Translations under genes and position numbers: made by a program
Shown: positions 16,329 through 23,806 of the stretch, piece after piece
Numbering within the stretch: the stretch's first letter is position 1
How the letters are laid out: every line of letters starts with the position of its first letter
Notes under the pieces: generated by a model
Seen by the model: the letters and a program-made list of their open reading frames with translations, nothing else
Databases searched by the model: none
Told to the model about the DNA's origin: nothing
Assembly (NCBI RefSeq): GCF_009915685.1
Contig: NZ_JAABLP010000002.1
Direction: 5' to 3' (one strand)
Source of the DNA: Pannonibacter tanglangensis
GTDB lineage: Bacteria > Pseudomonadota > Alphaproteobacteria > Rhizobiales > Stappiaceae
DNA length: 64,000 bases

Positions 16329-17717
16329 ATGGTCAGAAGCCACTATCTCGACACGCTCGGGTCGTCGCCGGCCCGCTCCTTCAGGCTGGCCGAACTGCTC
16401 GGATCGCTGAGCTTTGCCCTCGACATGACAGAGGGGCAGCCCGAGGGCCATTGCATCCGCTGCTGCTACATCGGCATGGCGGTCGCCGGGGCGCTGGGGC
16501 TGGACGGCGAGGCGGTCGACGACCTCTACTTCACGCTCCTGCTCAAGGATCTGGGCTGTTCCAGCAATGCGGCCCGCATCTGCGAGCTGTATCTGGCCGA
16601 TGACATCAGCTTCAAGCGCGACTTCAAGACCATTGACGGCTCGCTGAGCGCGGCGCTGCGTTTCGTCTTTGCCAAGACCGGGCTGAAGTCCGGCCTGTCG
16701 GAGCGCATCCGCGCCATCGTCCACATCCTGCAGAATGGCGGCGAGATCTCGCGCGGCCTGATCGAGACACGGTGTCATCGCGGTGCCGACATCGCGGCCA
16801 AGATGCGCTTCTCCGCCGGTGTCCAGGACGGCATCCGCTGCCTCGACGAGCATGTCGACGGATCCGGCAAGCCGCTCGGCCTTGCGGGCGAGGCCGTGCC
16901 GCTGGCCGCCAACATCGCCCTGCTGGCGCAGGTCGCCGACGTGTTCCAGATCGAGCACGGCCGGGCGGCCGCGCTGGCCGAAATCCGGGCGCGCTCGGGC
17001 AGCTGGTTCCGGCCCGCGCTGGTGCAGGCCTTCGAGACGGCGGCCGGTCGAGCTGGGTTCTGGGAGGATCTCGCGCGACCCGACCTGCCCGACCTGGTCT
17101 TTGCCATGGCACCGGCCCGACGCGACCGTGAGGTCGACGAGGACTATCTCGACGAGATCGCCGAAGCCTTCTCCGACATCGTCGACGCAAAGAGCCCCTA
17201 CACCGCCGACCATTCCAACCGGGTGACGCTCTACGCCGACCTGATCGCGGAGGAAATGGGGCTGGCGCCCGCGCACCGCCGCTGGCTGCGCCGCGCCGCG
17301 CTGCTGCATGATCTCGGCAAGCTCGGGGTCAGCAACCAGGTGCTGGACAAGCCCGGCAAGCTGGACGATCTGGAATGGGCGCAGGTGCGCAGCCATCCGC
17401 TGGCCAGCGAGAAGATCCTGGCCCGCGTTGCCGCCTTTGCCGACATCGCCCCCGTCGCCGGGGCGCACCACGAACGTCTCGACGGCAAGGGCTATCCGCA
17501 CGGGCTGTCAGGCGAAGAGGTCTGTCTGGAGGCGCGCATCCTGACACTCGCCGACGTGTTCGACGCGCTCACCGCCGAACGGCCCTACCGGGGGGCGATG
17601 CCCATCGCCCGCGCCCTCGCCATCATCGACGCGGATGCCGGCACGGCCTTCGATCCTGCCTGCATCGCCGCGCTGAAGTCCGGCCTCAAGCGCCTCGACG
17701 CAGCCGTCGCCGCCTGA
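16329..17717 (+). CDS. HD-GYP domain protein with degenerate N-terminal HD half
   Basis: The 462-aa protein has a canonical C-terminal HD-GYP domain: His327-Asp328 in LLHDLGKLGVSNQVLDKPGKL, His380-His381-Glu382 in HHERLDGKGYPHGL, and a later DVFDALTAERPYR. Such domains hydrolyse cyclic di-GMP. The N-terminal half looks like a second, decayed HD domain, with Lys-Asp replacing His-Asp in LLLKDLGCSSNA. The ATG at 16329 is preceded by GGGGAG at 7-8 bp. No input or receiver domain is visible. It stands alone, with a convergent neighbour. Confidence 0.88.
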   Translation: MVRSHYLDTLGSSPARSFRLAELLGSLSFALDMTEGQPEGHCIRCCYIGMAVAGALGLDGEAVDDLYFTLLLKDLGCSSNAARICELYLADDISFKRDFKTIDGSLSAALRFVFAKTGLKSGLSERIRAIVHILQNGGEISRGLIETRCHRGADIAAKMRFSAGVQDGIRCLDEHVDGSGKPLGLAGEAVPLAANIALLAQVADVFQIEHGRAAALAEIRARSGSWFRPALVQAFETAAGRAGFWEDLARPDLPDLVFAMAPARRDREVDEDYLDEIAEAFSDIVDAKSPYTADHSNRVTLYADLIAEEMGLAPAHRRWLRRAALLHDLGKLGVSNQVLDKPGKLDDLEWAQVRSHPLASEKILARVAAFADIAPVAGAHHERLDGKGYPHGLSGEEVCLEARILTLADVFDALTAERPYRGAMPIARALAIIDADAGTAFDPACIAALKSGLKRLDAAVAA

Positions 17718-17741
17718 CGCGCGCCGGCCCCGCATCCGGGA

Positions 17742-17763
17742 CCGGGGCGGCCCGCCGCCCCGG
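17742..17763. terminator. hairpin between convergent genes
   Basis: CCGGGGCGG (17742-17750) and CCGCCCCGG (17755-17763) form a perfect 9-bp stem with a 4-nt loop. The following tract is T-poor, so termination strength is uncertain. It could serve both the HD-GYP gene and the aldolase/dehydrogenase gene. Confidence 0.45.
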
Positions 17764-17809
17764 CCTTGCTGACCTTGGCTTGCCAGATTTTACCTTACCC
17801 TACCGCACC

Positions 17810-19852
17810 CTAGCGCAGCGCGGCCTCGATGTTGCCGCCGTCGACGGTCATGACATGCGCCGTGGTGCGTTCCGAGCGGGCAAGCGCGAGGAAGGCCTCG
17901 CCGACATGCACCGCCTCGACCTCCTTGCGCAGCAGGTTGCCGCCCATGTAGGTCGCCTCGTCGATGTTGCGGGCGGAGGAGCGGGCGGCGATCATCTCCG
18001 GCGTCAGCAGGCCCGAGCGGATGCGGTCGGCATTGATGCCGTTGACGCGGATGCCTTCGCCGCCAAGTTCCAGCGCGAGCTGGCGCAGGAGGAAGAAGGT
18101 CGCTGCCTTGGGCAGGCCATAGGCGGCAAAGCCCTTGCCCGGATTGACCGCCTGCTTGGAGACGTTGAACAGGATCTGCCCGCCGCGGCCCTGGCGGCGG
18201 AAGACGGCCACGGCTGCCTGCGCAAAGGCCTGATGGGCAAAGAAGTTCAGCTCGAAGCTCGCCCGCAGGGTTTCATCGGACAGCGTTGCCACGTCCCCCG
18301 TCATGGCTGCGCCGGCGTTGGAGATGAGGATGTCGAGGCCGCCGAAGCGGGCGACACAGGCCGCCACCGCGCTGGCTGCAGCGCCCTTTGCCGTGATGTC
18401 GCAGGCGTGGCCTGCGTGGTCGCGGCCGAGGCTGGCGAGGGCCGTGTCGAGGGCGGCCTGATCCCGGTCAACCAGGAACAGCGTCGCCCCGGCTGCCGCA
18501 AAGACCTTGGCGGTGGCCAGGCCGATGGCGCCGGCACCGCCCGTCACCAGCACGACCTGCCCCTGCAGCGCGGGCTTGGCGCCCTTGCCGAGCTTGGCCT
18601 GTTCCAGCGACCAGTATTCCATGTCGAACAGGTCGGCCTCGCGGATCGGATAGAACCCGCCGCGCGCCTCGCCATCCGCCATGACGCGCAGCGTCTGCTC
18701 GCCGATGTCGGCGGCAATGCGCGCAGCCGTTGCGGTCGCGCCCATGCCGACAAGGCCGATCCCTTCGATCCAGGCGAGGTTCGGCACCGGCGACAGCATG
18801 GTCTTGGCCCCGCCGAAGCGCGGCGCATTGCGCTCGAAATAGGCGATGTAGTCGGCCACGAACCGGTCCACCACCGCGCTGATCGCTTCCGGCCCCCGCG
18901 CGACGTCGGCGCGGGTGAGATGCAGCGGGTGGCCCTTGGTGCGGATCACGTGATCCGGCGTGGCAACGCCGCGCGTGGCCAGTGACGCCAGGTCCTTGCG
19001 CTCCAGGAAGTCCAGCACCGCGTCGCCGTCGCGCAGGTCGAAGACCGGCATCGCCGCACCTTCCGGCAGGTGGCGGGCAATGGCCCCGCGCAGCGCGGAA
19101 AGCGTCTCGGCGACGCTGGCCGTTTGCGGCCGGGCCACGGCCACCAGCTTGCCCGGGCGGCGGCTGGCCAGCCACTCTTCGACCCGGTTGGTGTGCTCGA
19201 TGATCTTGTCATAGGACGCCTTGGCCGTCGGCCCCCAGGCGAAATGGCCGTGGTTGACGAGCAAGAGGCCCTCGATCCCCGGATGGGCCTCGTAGGTCTC
19301 GGCCGCAAGCTTGGCGAGCGCGAAGCCCGGCATGACATAGGGCACCAGCGCCAGCTTGCTGCCGAAGATCTCGCGGGTCGCTTCCGCCACTTCCGGCAGG
19401 TTGGCGAGCGTCAGGAAGGCGGTGGCGTGGGTGTGGTCGACATAGGTGTGCGGGATATAGGCGTGCAGCAGCGTTTCCACGGACGGATTGGGCGCGGTCG
19501 ACTCCATCAGGTTGGAGCGCTGGATGTTGACCATGTCCTCGTCGGAGAGGGCCGCCAGTTCGCGCAGCCGCATCAGCGGGGCCATGCGCACGGCCGGCAG
19601 GCCTGCGGCCTTGATTGTCTCCAGATCCCAGCCCGAGCCCTTGATGTGGATGACGTCCAGCTCCTCGCCGAAGATGTCGCGCGCCTTCAGCTTGACCGAG
19701 GTGTTGCCACCGCCATGCATGACCAGATCCGGGTCCATGCCGATGAGACGGGAGGTGTAGACGCGCAGCGCCAGTTCGCGCGCAGCCGGGTCCTGACCGG
19801 CCGCATCCTGAAAGGCCGCCGCTTCGCTGTCTTGCCACCGGTTTGCGATCAT
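17810..19852 (-). CDS. bifunctional class II aldolase / short-chain dehydrogenase
   Basis: The 680-aa protein joins a zinc class II aldolase to an SDR. The aldolase half has a phosphate-binding GGGNTSVK (residues 47-54), zinc His in DHTHAT (140-142) and VNHGHFAWG. The SDR half (about 431-680) has TGGAGAIG and the catalytic Tyr-x-x-x-Lys in AAYGLPKAA. The closest known type is the rhamnulose-1-phosphate aldolase/lactaldehyde dehydrogenase fusion (RhaEW-like). Here there are no rhamnose genes; MtnA and MtnK lie nearby. I infer cleavage of 5-deoxyribulose-1-phosphate or methylthioribulose-1-phosphate to DHAP plus an aldehyde that the SDR then oxidises or reduces. The ATG at 19852 follows GGGAGGATAGG; the ORF continues upstream without such a site. 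Confidence 0.85.
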   Translation of the reverse strand: MIANRWQDSEAAAFQDAAGQDPAARELALRVYTSRLIGMDPDLVMHGGGNTSVKLKARDIFGEELDVIHIKGSGWDLETIKAAGLPAVRMAPLMRLRELAALSDEDMVNIQRSNLMESTAPNPSVETLLHAYIPHTYVDHTHATAFLTLANLPEVAEATREIFGSKLALVPYVMPGFALAKLAAETYEAHPGIEGLLLVNHGHFAWGPTAKASYDKIIEHTNRVEEWLASRRPGKLVAVARPQTASVAETLSALRGAIARHLPEGAAMPVFDLRDGDAVLDFLERKDLASLATRGVATPDHVIRTKGHPLHLTRADVARGPEAISAVVDRFVADYIAYFERNAPRFGGAKTMLSPVPNLAWIEGIGLVGMGATATAARIAADIGEQTLRVMADGEARGGFYPIREADLFDMEYWSLEQAKLGKGAKPALQGQVVLVTGGAGAIGLATAKVFAAAGATLFLVDRDQAALDTALASLGRDHAGHACDITAKGAAASAVAACVARFGGLDILISNAGAAMTGDVATLSDETLRASFELNFFAHQAFAQAAVAVFRRQGRGGQILFNVSKQAVNPGKGFAAYGLPKAATFFLLRQLALELGGEGIRVNGINADRIRSGLLTPEMIAARSSARNIDEATYMGGNLLRKEVEAVHVGEAFLALARSERTTAHVMTVDGGNIEAALR

Positions 19853-19931
19853 TCCTATCCTCCCGTACATGATCCCCGCGCAAGCATCTGCCTCTTGGCA
19901 AGCGGCGCCTGGATCAGCTTGATCTTCGGCA

Positions 19932-19947
19932 ACTTTTATACAAAAGT
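19932..19947. promoter_or_regulatory. inverted repeat between aldolase/SDR and SorC genes
   Basis: ACTTTT-ATAC-AAAAGT is a perfect 6-bp inverted repeat with a 4-bp centre. It lies in the AT-rich 130-bp divergent gap and is a candidate operator for the SorC-type regulator or another regulator. Confidence 0.45.
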
Positions 19948-19982
19948 CAGAACATGCTGTCATAAATAAAATGGTGGGGCGA

Positions 19983-20948
19983 ATGGCGGGTGTGAAGCGG
20001 CGGACGACGGGCCAGATCAGCGGCGAGAACGTGGTGATCGAGGTGGCCTGGATGTATTACCACGAGGGCCTGAACCAGAAGGAGATCGCCGACCGGCTGG
20101 GCATCTCGCGCGCCACCGTCGTCAACTACCTGCAGGACGCGCGCGAGCGCGGCATCATCCGCATCTCGCTCAATTCCGATGCCTTCACGCGGCACCGGCT
20201 GGCGGTCGATCTCTGCGGCCGTTTCGGCCTGACGGCGGCCTATGTCATCCCGGACGAGGGCGCCGATGACGAGACCACCTTCCAGCGCGTCGTGCGCGGG
20301 GCGGCGGAATGGTTGCCGAAGCTTCTGGAAAAGGGTGACCGTCTCGGCGTTGCCTGGGGCCGCACCATCTATGAACTGGCGCAGGCCAGCGACGACACCC
20401 GCATCGAGGATCTCACGGTGCTGCAGCTCGTCGGCTCCATGGCCACGCCCTATGGCTTCACGGCGGAAGCCTGCTCCACCCGCCTTGCCCAGCGTCTTGG
20501 TGCGCTCTGCCTCAACCTGCATGCGCCGGCCGTCCTCACCAATGGCGACATCGCGGCGCAGCTGCGGGCCGAGCCGATCATCCGCGACCAGCTCGCGCGC
20601 CTGCTCACCTGCAACAAGTTCCTCTATTCGGTCGGCACCTGCCTGCCGTCCAGCCACATCGTCGGCTCCGGCGTTGCGACCCTGACCGAGCTGGACTGGT
20701 ACATCGCGCAAGGGGCGACGGCGGTCCTGTGCGGCCGCTTCATCGATGCGGACGGCAAGCCCATTCCGGGGCCGCTCGATGCCCGGGTCATCGGCATTCC
20801 CGTCGACCGGCTGGCGGGACTGGACATGGGCATCCTGGTCACCCCCGGCCTCGACAAGGTCGACGCCACCCGTGCCGCCATCCGCGGCGGCTACGCCACC
20901 CACATCGTCACCAGCGTCGGCGTCGCCGAGGCTTTGCTGGCGGAGTAG
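19983..20948 (+). CDS. SorC/DeoR-type sugar-binding transcriptional regulator
   Basis: The 321-aa protein has an N-terminal HTH (LNQKEIADRLGISRATVVNYLQDARERG, about residues 35-62) and a C-terminal sugar-phosphate-binding domain (GDRLGVAWGRTIYELAQ and GVATLTELDWYIAQGATAVLCGRFID). SorC regulators sense phosphorylated sugars. It is divergent from the aldolase/SDR gene and lies next to mtnA/mtnK, so its effector may be the pathway's 1-phosphate intermediate. The ATG at 19983 has GGTGGGG in front; an in-frame ATG at 19971 has no such site. Confidence 0.85.
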   Translation: MAGVKRRTTGQISGENVVIEVAWMYYHEGLNQKEIADRLGISRATVVNYLQDARERGIIRISLNSDAFTRHRLAVDLCGRFGLTAAYVIPDEGADDETTFQRVVRGAAEWLPKLLEKGDRLGVAWGRTIYELAQASDDTRIEDLTVLQLVGSMATPYGFTAEACSTRLAQRLGALCLNLHAPAVLTNGDIAAQLRAEPIIRDQLARLLTCNKFLYSVGTCLPSSHIVGSGVATLTELDWYIAQGATAVLCGRFIDADGKPIPGPLDARVIGIPVDRLAGLDMGILVTPGLDKVDATRAAIRGGYATHIVTSVGVAEALLAE

Positions 20949-21024
20949 GGGAAGCCTGCCTGCGTCAGTCCGGTCATGCTGCTCGACCAGGCTGACGCGT
21001 GATTGACAAAAACGTGCCCTCAGA

Positions 21025-21198
21025 TGTCACCCCGGACGCAGCGAAGCGGAGATCCGGGGCCTACTCGTTCGCAGAGCGGTGATTTGTTGCCGCTCCCGGC
21101 TCGGCGAACTTCGTCCGACTGTTCTTCTGCTTTGCGAGCCGACCAAAGCTCTGCAAGCGAGTAGGCCCCGGCTCGCGCTGCGCTTGGCCGGGGTGACA
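21025..21198. repeat. intergenic palindromic repeat element A
   Basis: The element is bounded by TGTCACCCCGG (21025-21035) and its exact inverse CCGGGGTGACA (21188-21198). A nested exact pair, CCGGGGCCTACTCG (21054-21067) and CGAGTAGGCCCCGG (21158-21171), lies inside. Most of the 336-bp gap between the convergent SorC and mtnA genes is this element. It resembles elements B and C in ends and in the GCGAAGCG core. Confidence 0.75.
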
Positions 21199-21243
21199 CG
21201 GAGAGACCCCAGCACCAATCGGGATATGTCTCGGTTATCTGAA

Positions 21244-21273
21244 CCCCGGCCGTCAGGCCGGGGCTTTCCTTTT
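21244..21273 (+). terminator. rho-independent terminator in the SorC/mtnA gap
   Basis: CCCCGGCC (21244-21251), loop GTCA, GGCCGGGG (21256-21263), then CTTTCCTTTT. The T-rich side faces the + strand. The hairpin also lies just past the mtnA stop, where it may help stop leftward transcription. Confidence 0.65.
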
Positions 21274-21284
21274 CGCAAACTGCG

Positions 21285-22382
21285 TCAGCGCCGGCCTGCC
21301 CGGTCCGGGAACATGGCCGCGAGGCCTTCCGTTGTTGCCGGGCAGATACCGCGTTCGGTGATGAGGCCGGTGACGAGTTCGGCCGGCGTCACGTCGAAGG
21401 CCGGGTTGCGGGCCGGCGTGCCGGTCGGCGAGATCTGCACCGACAGGATGCGCCCGTCCTCGCTGCGGCCCTGCACATGGGTCACTTCCACGCCGCTGCG
21501 CTCCTCGATCGGGATCTCCTTCACGCCGTCGACGACGGTCCAGTCGATGGTCGGGGAGGGCAGGGCGACGTAGAAGGGTACGCCATTGGCCTTGGCGGCC
21601 AGCGCCTTCAGATAGGTGCCGATCTTGTTGCAGACATCGCCGCGCGCCGTGGTGCGGTCGGTGCCGACGATGACGAGATCAACCTCGCCATGCTGCATCA
21701 GATGGCCGCCGGCGTTGTCGACGATGAGGTCATGCGACACGCCATGGCTGTTCAGTTCCCAGCTGGTCAGCTGGGCGCCCTGGTTGCGCGGCCGCGTCTC
21801 GTCGACGAAGACATGGATGTCGATGCCGTCCTCGACCGCGTGATAGATCGGCGAGGTGGCGGTGCCCCAGTCCACGGTCGCCGGCCAGCCGGCGTTGCAG
21901 TGGGTGAGCACGTTGACACGCTTGCCGCCTTTCCGGCGCGAGATGTCGCGGATGATCTCGAGACCGTTGAGGCCGATCTGCCGGTTCATCTCCACGTCCT
22001 CGTCGCTGATTGCGGCCGCGCGGGCAAAGGCGGCCGCAGCACGGTCCGCCGGGCTCAGCGGCTTCAGCACCTTCATCATCTCGTCCAGCGCCCAGCGCAG
22101 GTTGATGGCGGTGGGGCGGGTCTCGTTGAGAATGTCATAGGTCTCGGCAAGCGACGCGTCGGATGGATCCGCCGCCATCTGCACCGCAACGCCATAGGCC
22201 GCCGTTGCGCCGATCAGCGGCGCGCCGCGCACCCACATGTCGCGGATGGCAACGGCGAACTCCGCCCGGTTGGTCAGCGGCACGATCCTGAGGTCATGCG
22301 GCAGCCAGCGCTGGTCGATGATGCGGATCTCGCCCAACGGCTCGCGCCAGATCGAGCGGTAATGGGTGCCGTCGATTTTCAT
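21285..22382 (-). CDS. mtnA: S-methyl-5-thioribose-1-phosphate isomerase (or 5-deoxyribose-1-phosphate isomerase)
   Basis: The 365-aa protein belongs to the MtnA branch of the eIF2B-like family. The catalytic Cys162 is in LTHCNAGWPAT and Asp242 in VIVGTDR, with the GDVCNKIGTY loop after it. It isomerises the cyclic 1-phosphate of methylthioribose (and in some bacteria 5-deoxyribose) to the open ketose 1-phosphate. The motif reads GTDRTT where many MtnA proteins read GADRVA; whether this marks a substrate subgroup is unknown. It overlaps mtnK by 4 nt (ATGA). No MtnB-E (universal methionine salvage) genes are in view. Confidence 0.92.
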   Translation of the reverse strand: MKIDGTHYRSIWREPLGEIRIIDQRWLPHDLRIVPLTNRAEFAVAIRDMWVRGAPLIGATAAYGVAVQMAADPSDASLAETYDILNETRPTAINLRWALDEMMKVLKPLSPADRAAAAFARAAAISDEDVEMNRQIGLNGLEIIRDISRRKGGKRVNVLTHCNAGWPATVDWGTATSPIYHAVEDGIDIHVFVDETRPRNQGAQLTSWELNSHGVSHDLIVDNAGGHLMQHGEVDLVIVGTDRTTARGDVCNKIGTYLKALAAKANGVPFYVALPSPTIDWTVVDGVKEIPIEERSGVEVTHVQGRSEDGRILSVQISPTGTPARNPAFDVTPAELVTGLITERGICPATTEGLAAMFPDRAGRR

Positions 22383-23644
22383 AGGTAATCCTCTCCGTTG
22401 ATCTTGCGCGCCAGATCCAGCACCTCGGCCATGGAGGTGATCTCTGCCCGGCCGACGGCCAGCACGCGGCCAAGCATCAGGCCCCTGGCCTCGCAGGCGG
22501 CGCGCAGCGCCTCGTCCTCGATGCGGTCATATTCGGCGATGTGGGCAAGCCCCAGCGTGCGGCGGTGCATCTCGATGCCGCAGAAGCCCAGCGTGTCGCG
22601 CCAGATGGCGGCCAGCCGCTCCAGACGCGCCTTCTCGGCGGCAAGCCCGTGGCCCTGATCCTCGAACAGGCTCGCCTGATAGAGGATGCCGCTGCGCTCC
22701 GTCCGCCACAGCCGGGTGAACTCGGCGCTGAAATGGCTCCAGATCGCGTCGACGACGGACAGGATCCATTCCTTGTACTGCGCGCGGGCGCCGGGGGCCT
22801 CGGCGTGGCCGTCCTGGGCGAAATAGGCCATCAGGAAGTTGGCAATCAGCATGCCGATGTCGAAGCCCATCGGGCCATAGGTGGCAAACTCCGGATCGAT
22901 CACCCGGGTCTGGCTGTCCGACACCATCACCGAGCCGGTGTGCAGGTCACCATGCAGCAGCGTCTCGGCGTTGTTGGCAAAGGCCATCTTGAGATGCTGC
23001 GCCGTGATCTTCAGGTCCGTGTCGGCCCTGAGCATGGTCACCACCGGATCCAGCGCCGGGGTGTGGCGGTTGAGCGGGGCGGCGAAATAGGGATCGGAGA
23101 AGACGAGGTTCTCGGTGATGTCGCACAGCTCGACATTGCCGGCAAACAGCGCCAGATCCGCCTTGCGCCGGGCGGTCGGCATCGACAGGTCCGAGCCGCG
23201 GAACAGGGTGCGGGCGCAGAATTCGCCGAGCACCTTGCCGAGATCGGGATGCGTCCGCCCTTCCATCAGGCTCTTGCGCAGGATGACGTGCGGGGTCAGG
23301 AACTCCATCACGATCAGCGCCTGCGTCTCGTCGAAATGATAGACCTCCGGAACGCTGCCCGGGTCACGTTCCGCTTGCCGGATCAGGGCGTTGTACTCGA
23401 AGAAGGCGCGCTTCAGCGGCAGCGGCCAGCTTTCCCCGACGAGGCGCACGTAAGGCAGCGCCTGCTTGACGATGACGCTGCCGTCGGGCCCGTCGATGAT
23501 GAAGACGAGGTTCAGGTTGCCGTCGCCGACCTCCCGCACGGACCACCGTGCCGGATCGCCGGTGCGCTCGCGAATGGCGGAAATGCTGCCCAGCCGGTCG
23601 GCAAGGGTCGCCGGCTCCAGGGCCTTGTAGGGGCTGTCGGTCAC
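22379..23644 (-). CDS. mtnK: S-methyl-5-thioribose kinase (or 5-deoxyribose kinase)
   Basis: The 421-aa kinase has the APH-like fold: nucleotide Lys in GSVIVKQALPYVR, catalytic loop LLHGDLHTGSVM, and metal Asp in VIDPEFATYGPMGFDIG. It phosphorylates methylthioribose at O1. The start is the GTG at 23644, preceded by GGGAGGAG; the longer ATG-initiated ORF has no such site. It is first in the mtnK-mtnA operon and shares its promoter region with the divergent ABC importer, implying that imported sugar is its substrate. Confidence 0.92.
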   Translation of the reverse strand: MTDSPYKALEPATLADRLGSISAIRERTGDPARWSVREVGDGNLNLVFIIDGPDGSVIVKQALPYVRLVGESWPLPLKRAFFEYNALIRQAERDPGSVPEVYHFDETQALIVMEFLTPHVILRKSLMEGRTHPDLGKVLGEFCARTLFRGSDLSMPTARRKADLALFAGNVELCDITENLVFSDPYFAAPLNRHTPALDPVVTMLRADTDLKITAQHLKMAFANNAETLLHGDLHTGSVMVSDSQTRVIDPEFATYGPMGFDIGMLIANFLMAYFAQDGHAEAPGARAQYKEWILSVVDAIWSHFSAEFTRLWRTERSGILYQASLFEDQGHGLAAEKARLERLAAIWRDTLGFCGIEMHRRTLGLAHIAEYDRIEDEALRAACEARGLMLGRVLAVGRAEITSMAEVLDLARKINGEDYL

Positions 23645-23740
23645 AGGTCTCCTCCCTTGTGCGACGTGCGGTCTCAGGATGCGGCGTTCGGGGCCGCGTG
23701 AGTGTTTGATGCGATGCAGGAAATCGGCTTCCAAGGCATT

Positions 23741-23758
23741 TGTCAAACAGTATTGACA
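23741..23758. promoter_or_regulatory. operator-like inverted repeat in the mtnK / ABC importer divergent promoter
   Basis: TGTCAA-ACAGTA-TTGACA is a perfect 6-bp inverted repeat with a 6-bp spacer. TTGACA at 23753-23758 can serve as the -35 box for the + strand ABC operon, with TAGCCT 18 bp on. The same dyad, with one change, precedes the transketolase/RuBisCO-like operon at 31750-31767. Confidence 0.65.
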
Positions 23759-23806
23759 TATGAAAGCTTCCGGACGTAGCCTGTTTCCAGTGGAGGAGAT
23801 TACACC

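Noticed and set aside
17375..18985. 536-aa + strand frame across the HD-GYP end and aldolase gene
   Set aside because: Shadow of two real genes; no motif, no ribosome-binding site.
17810..19852. Rhamnose catabolic gene (rhaEW) in a rhamnose locus
   Set aside because: Domain order fits, but no rhamnose isomerase, kinase or mutarotase is nearby; kept as one alternative substrate only.
21002..21020. ATTGACAAAAACG as another copy of the mtn dyad
   Set aside because: Only one arm is present and it lies behind the SorC gene next to repeat element A.
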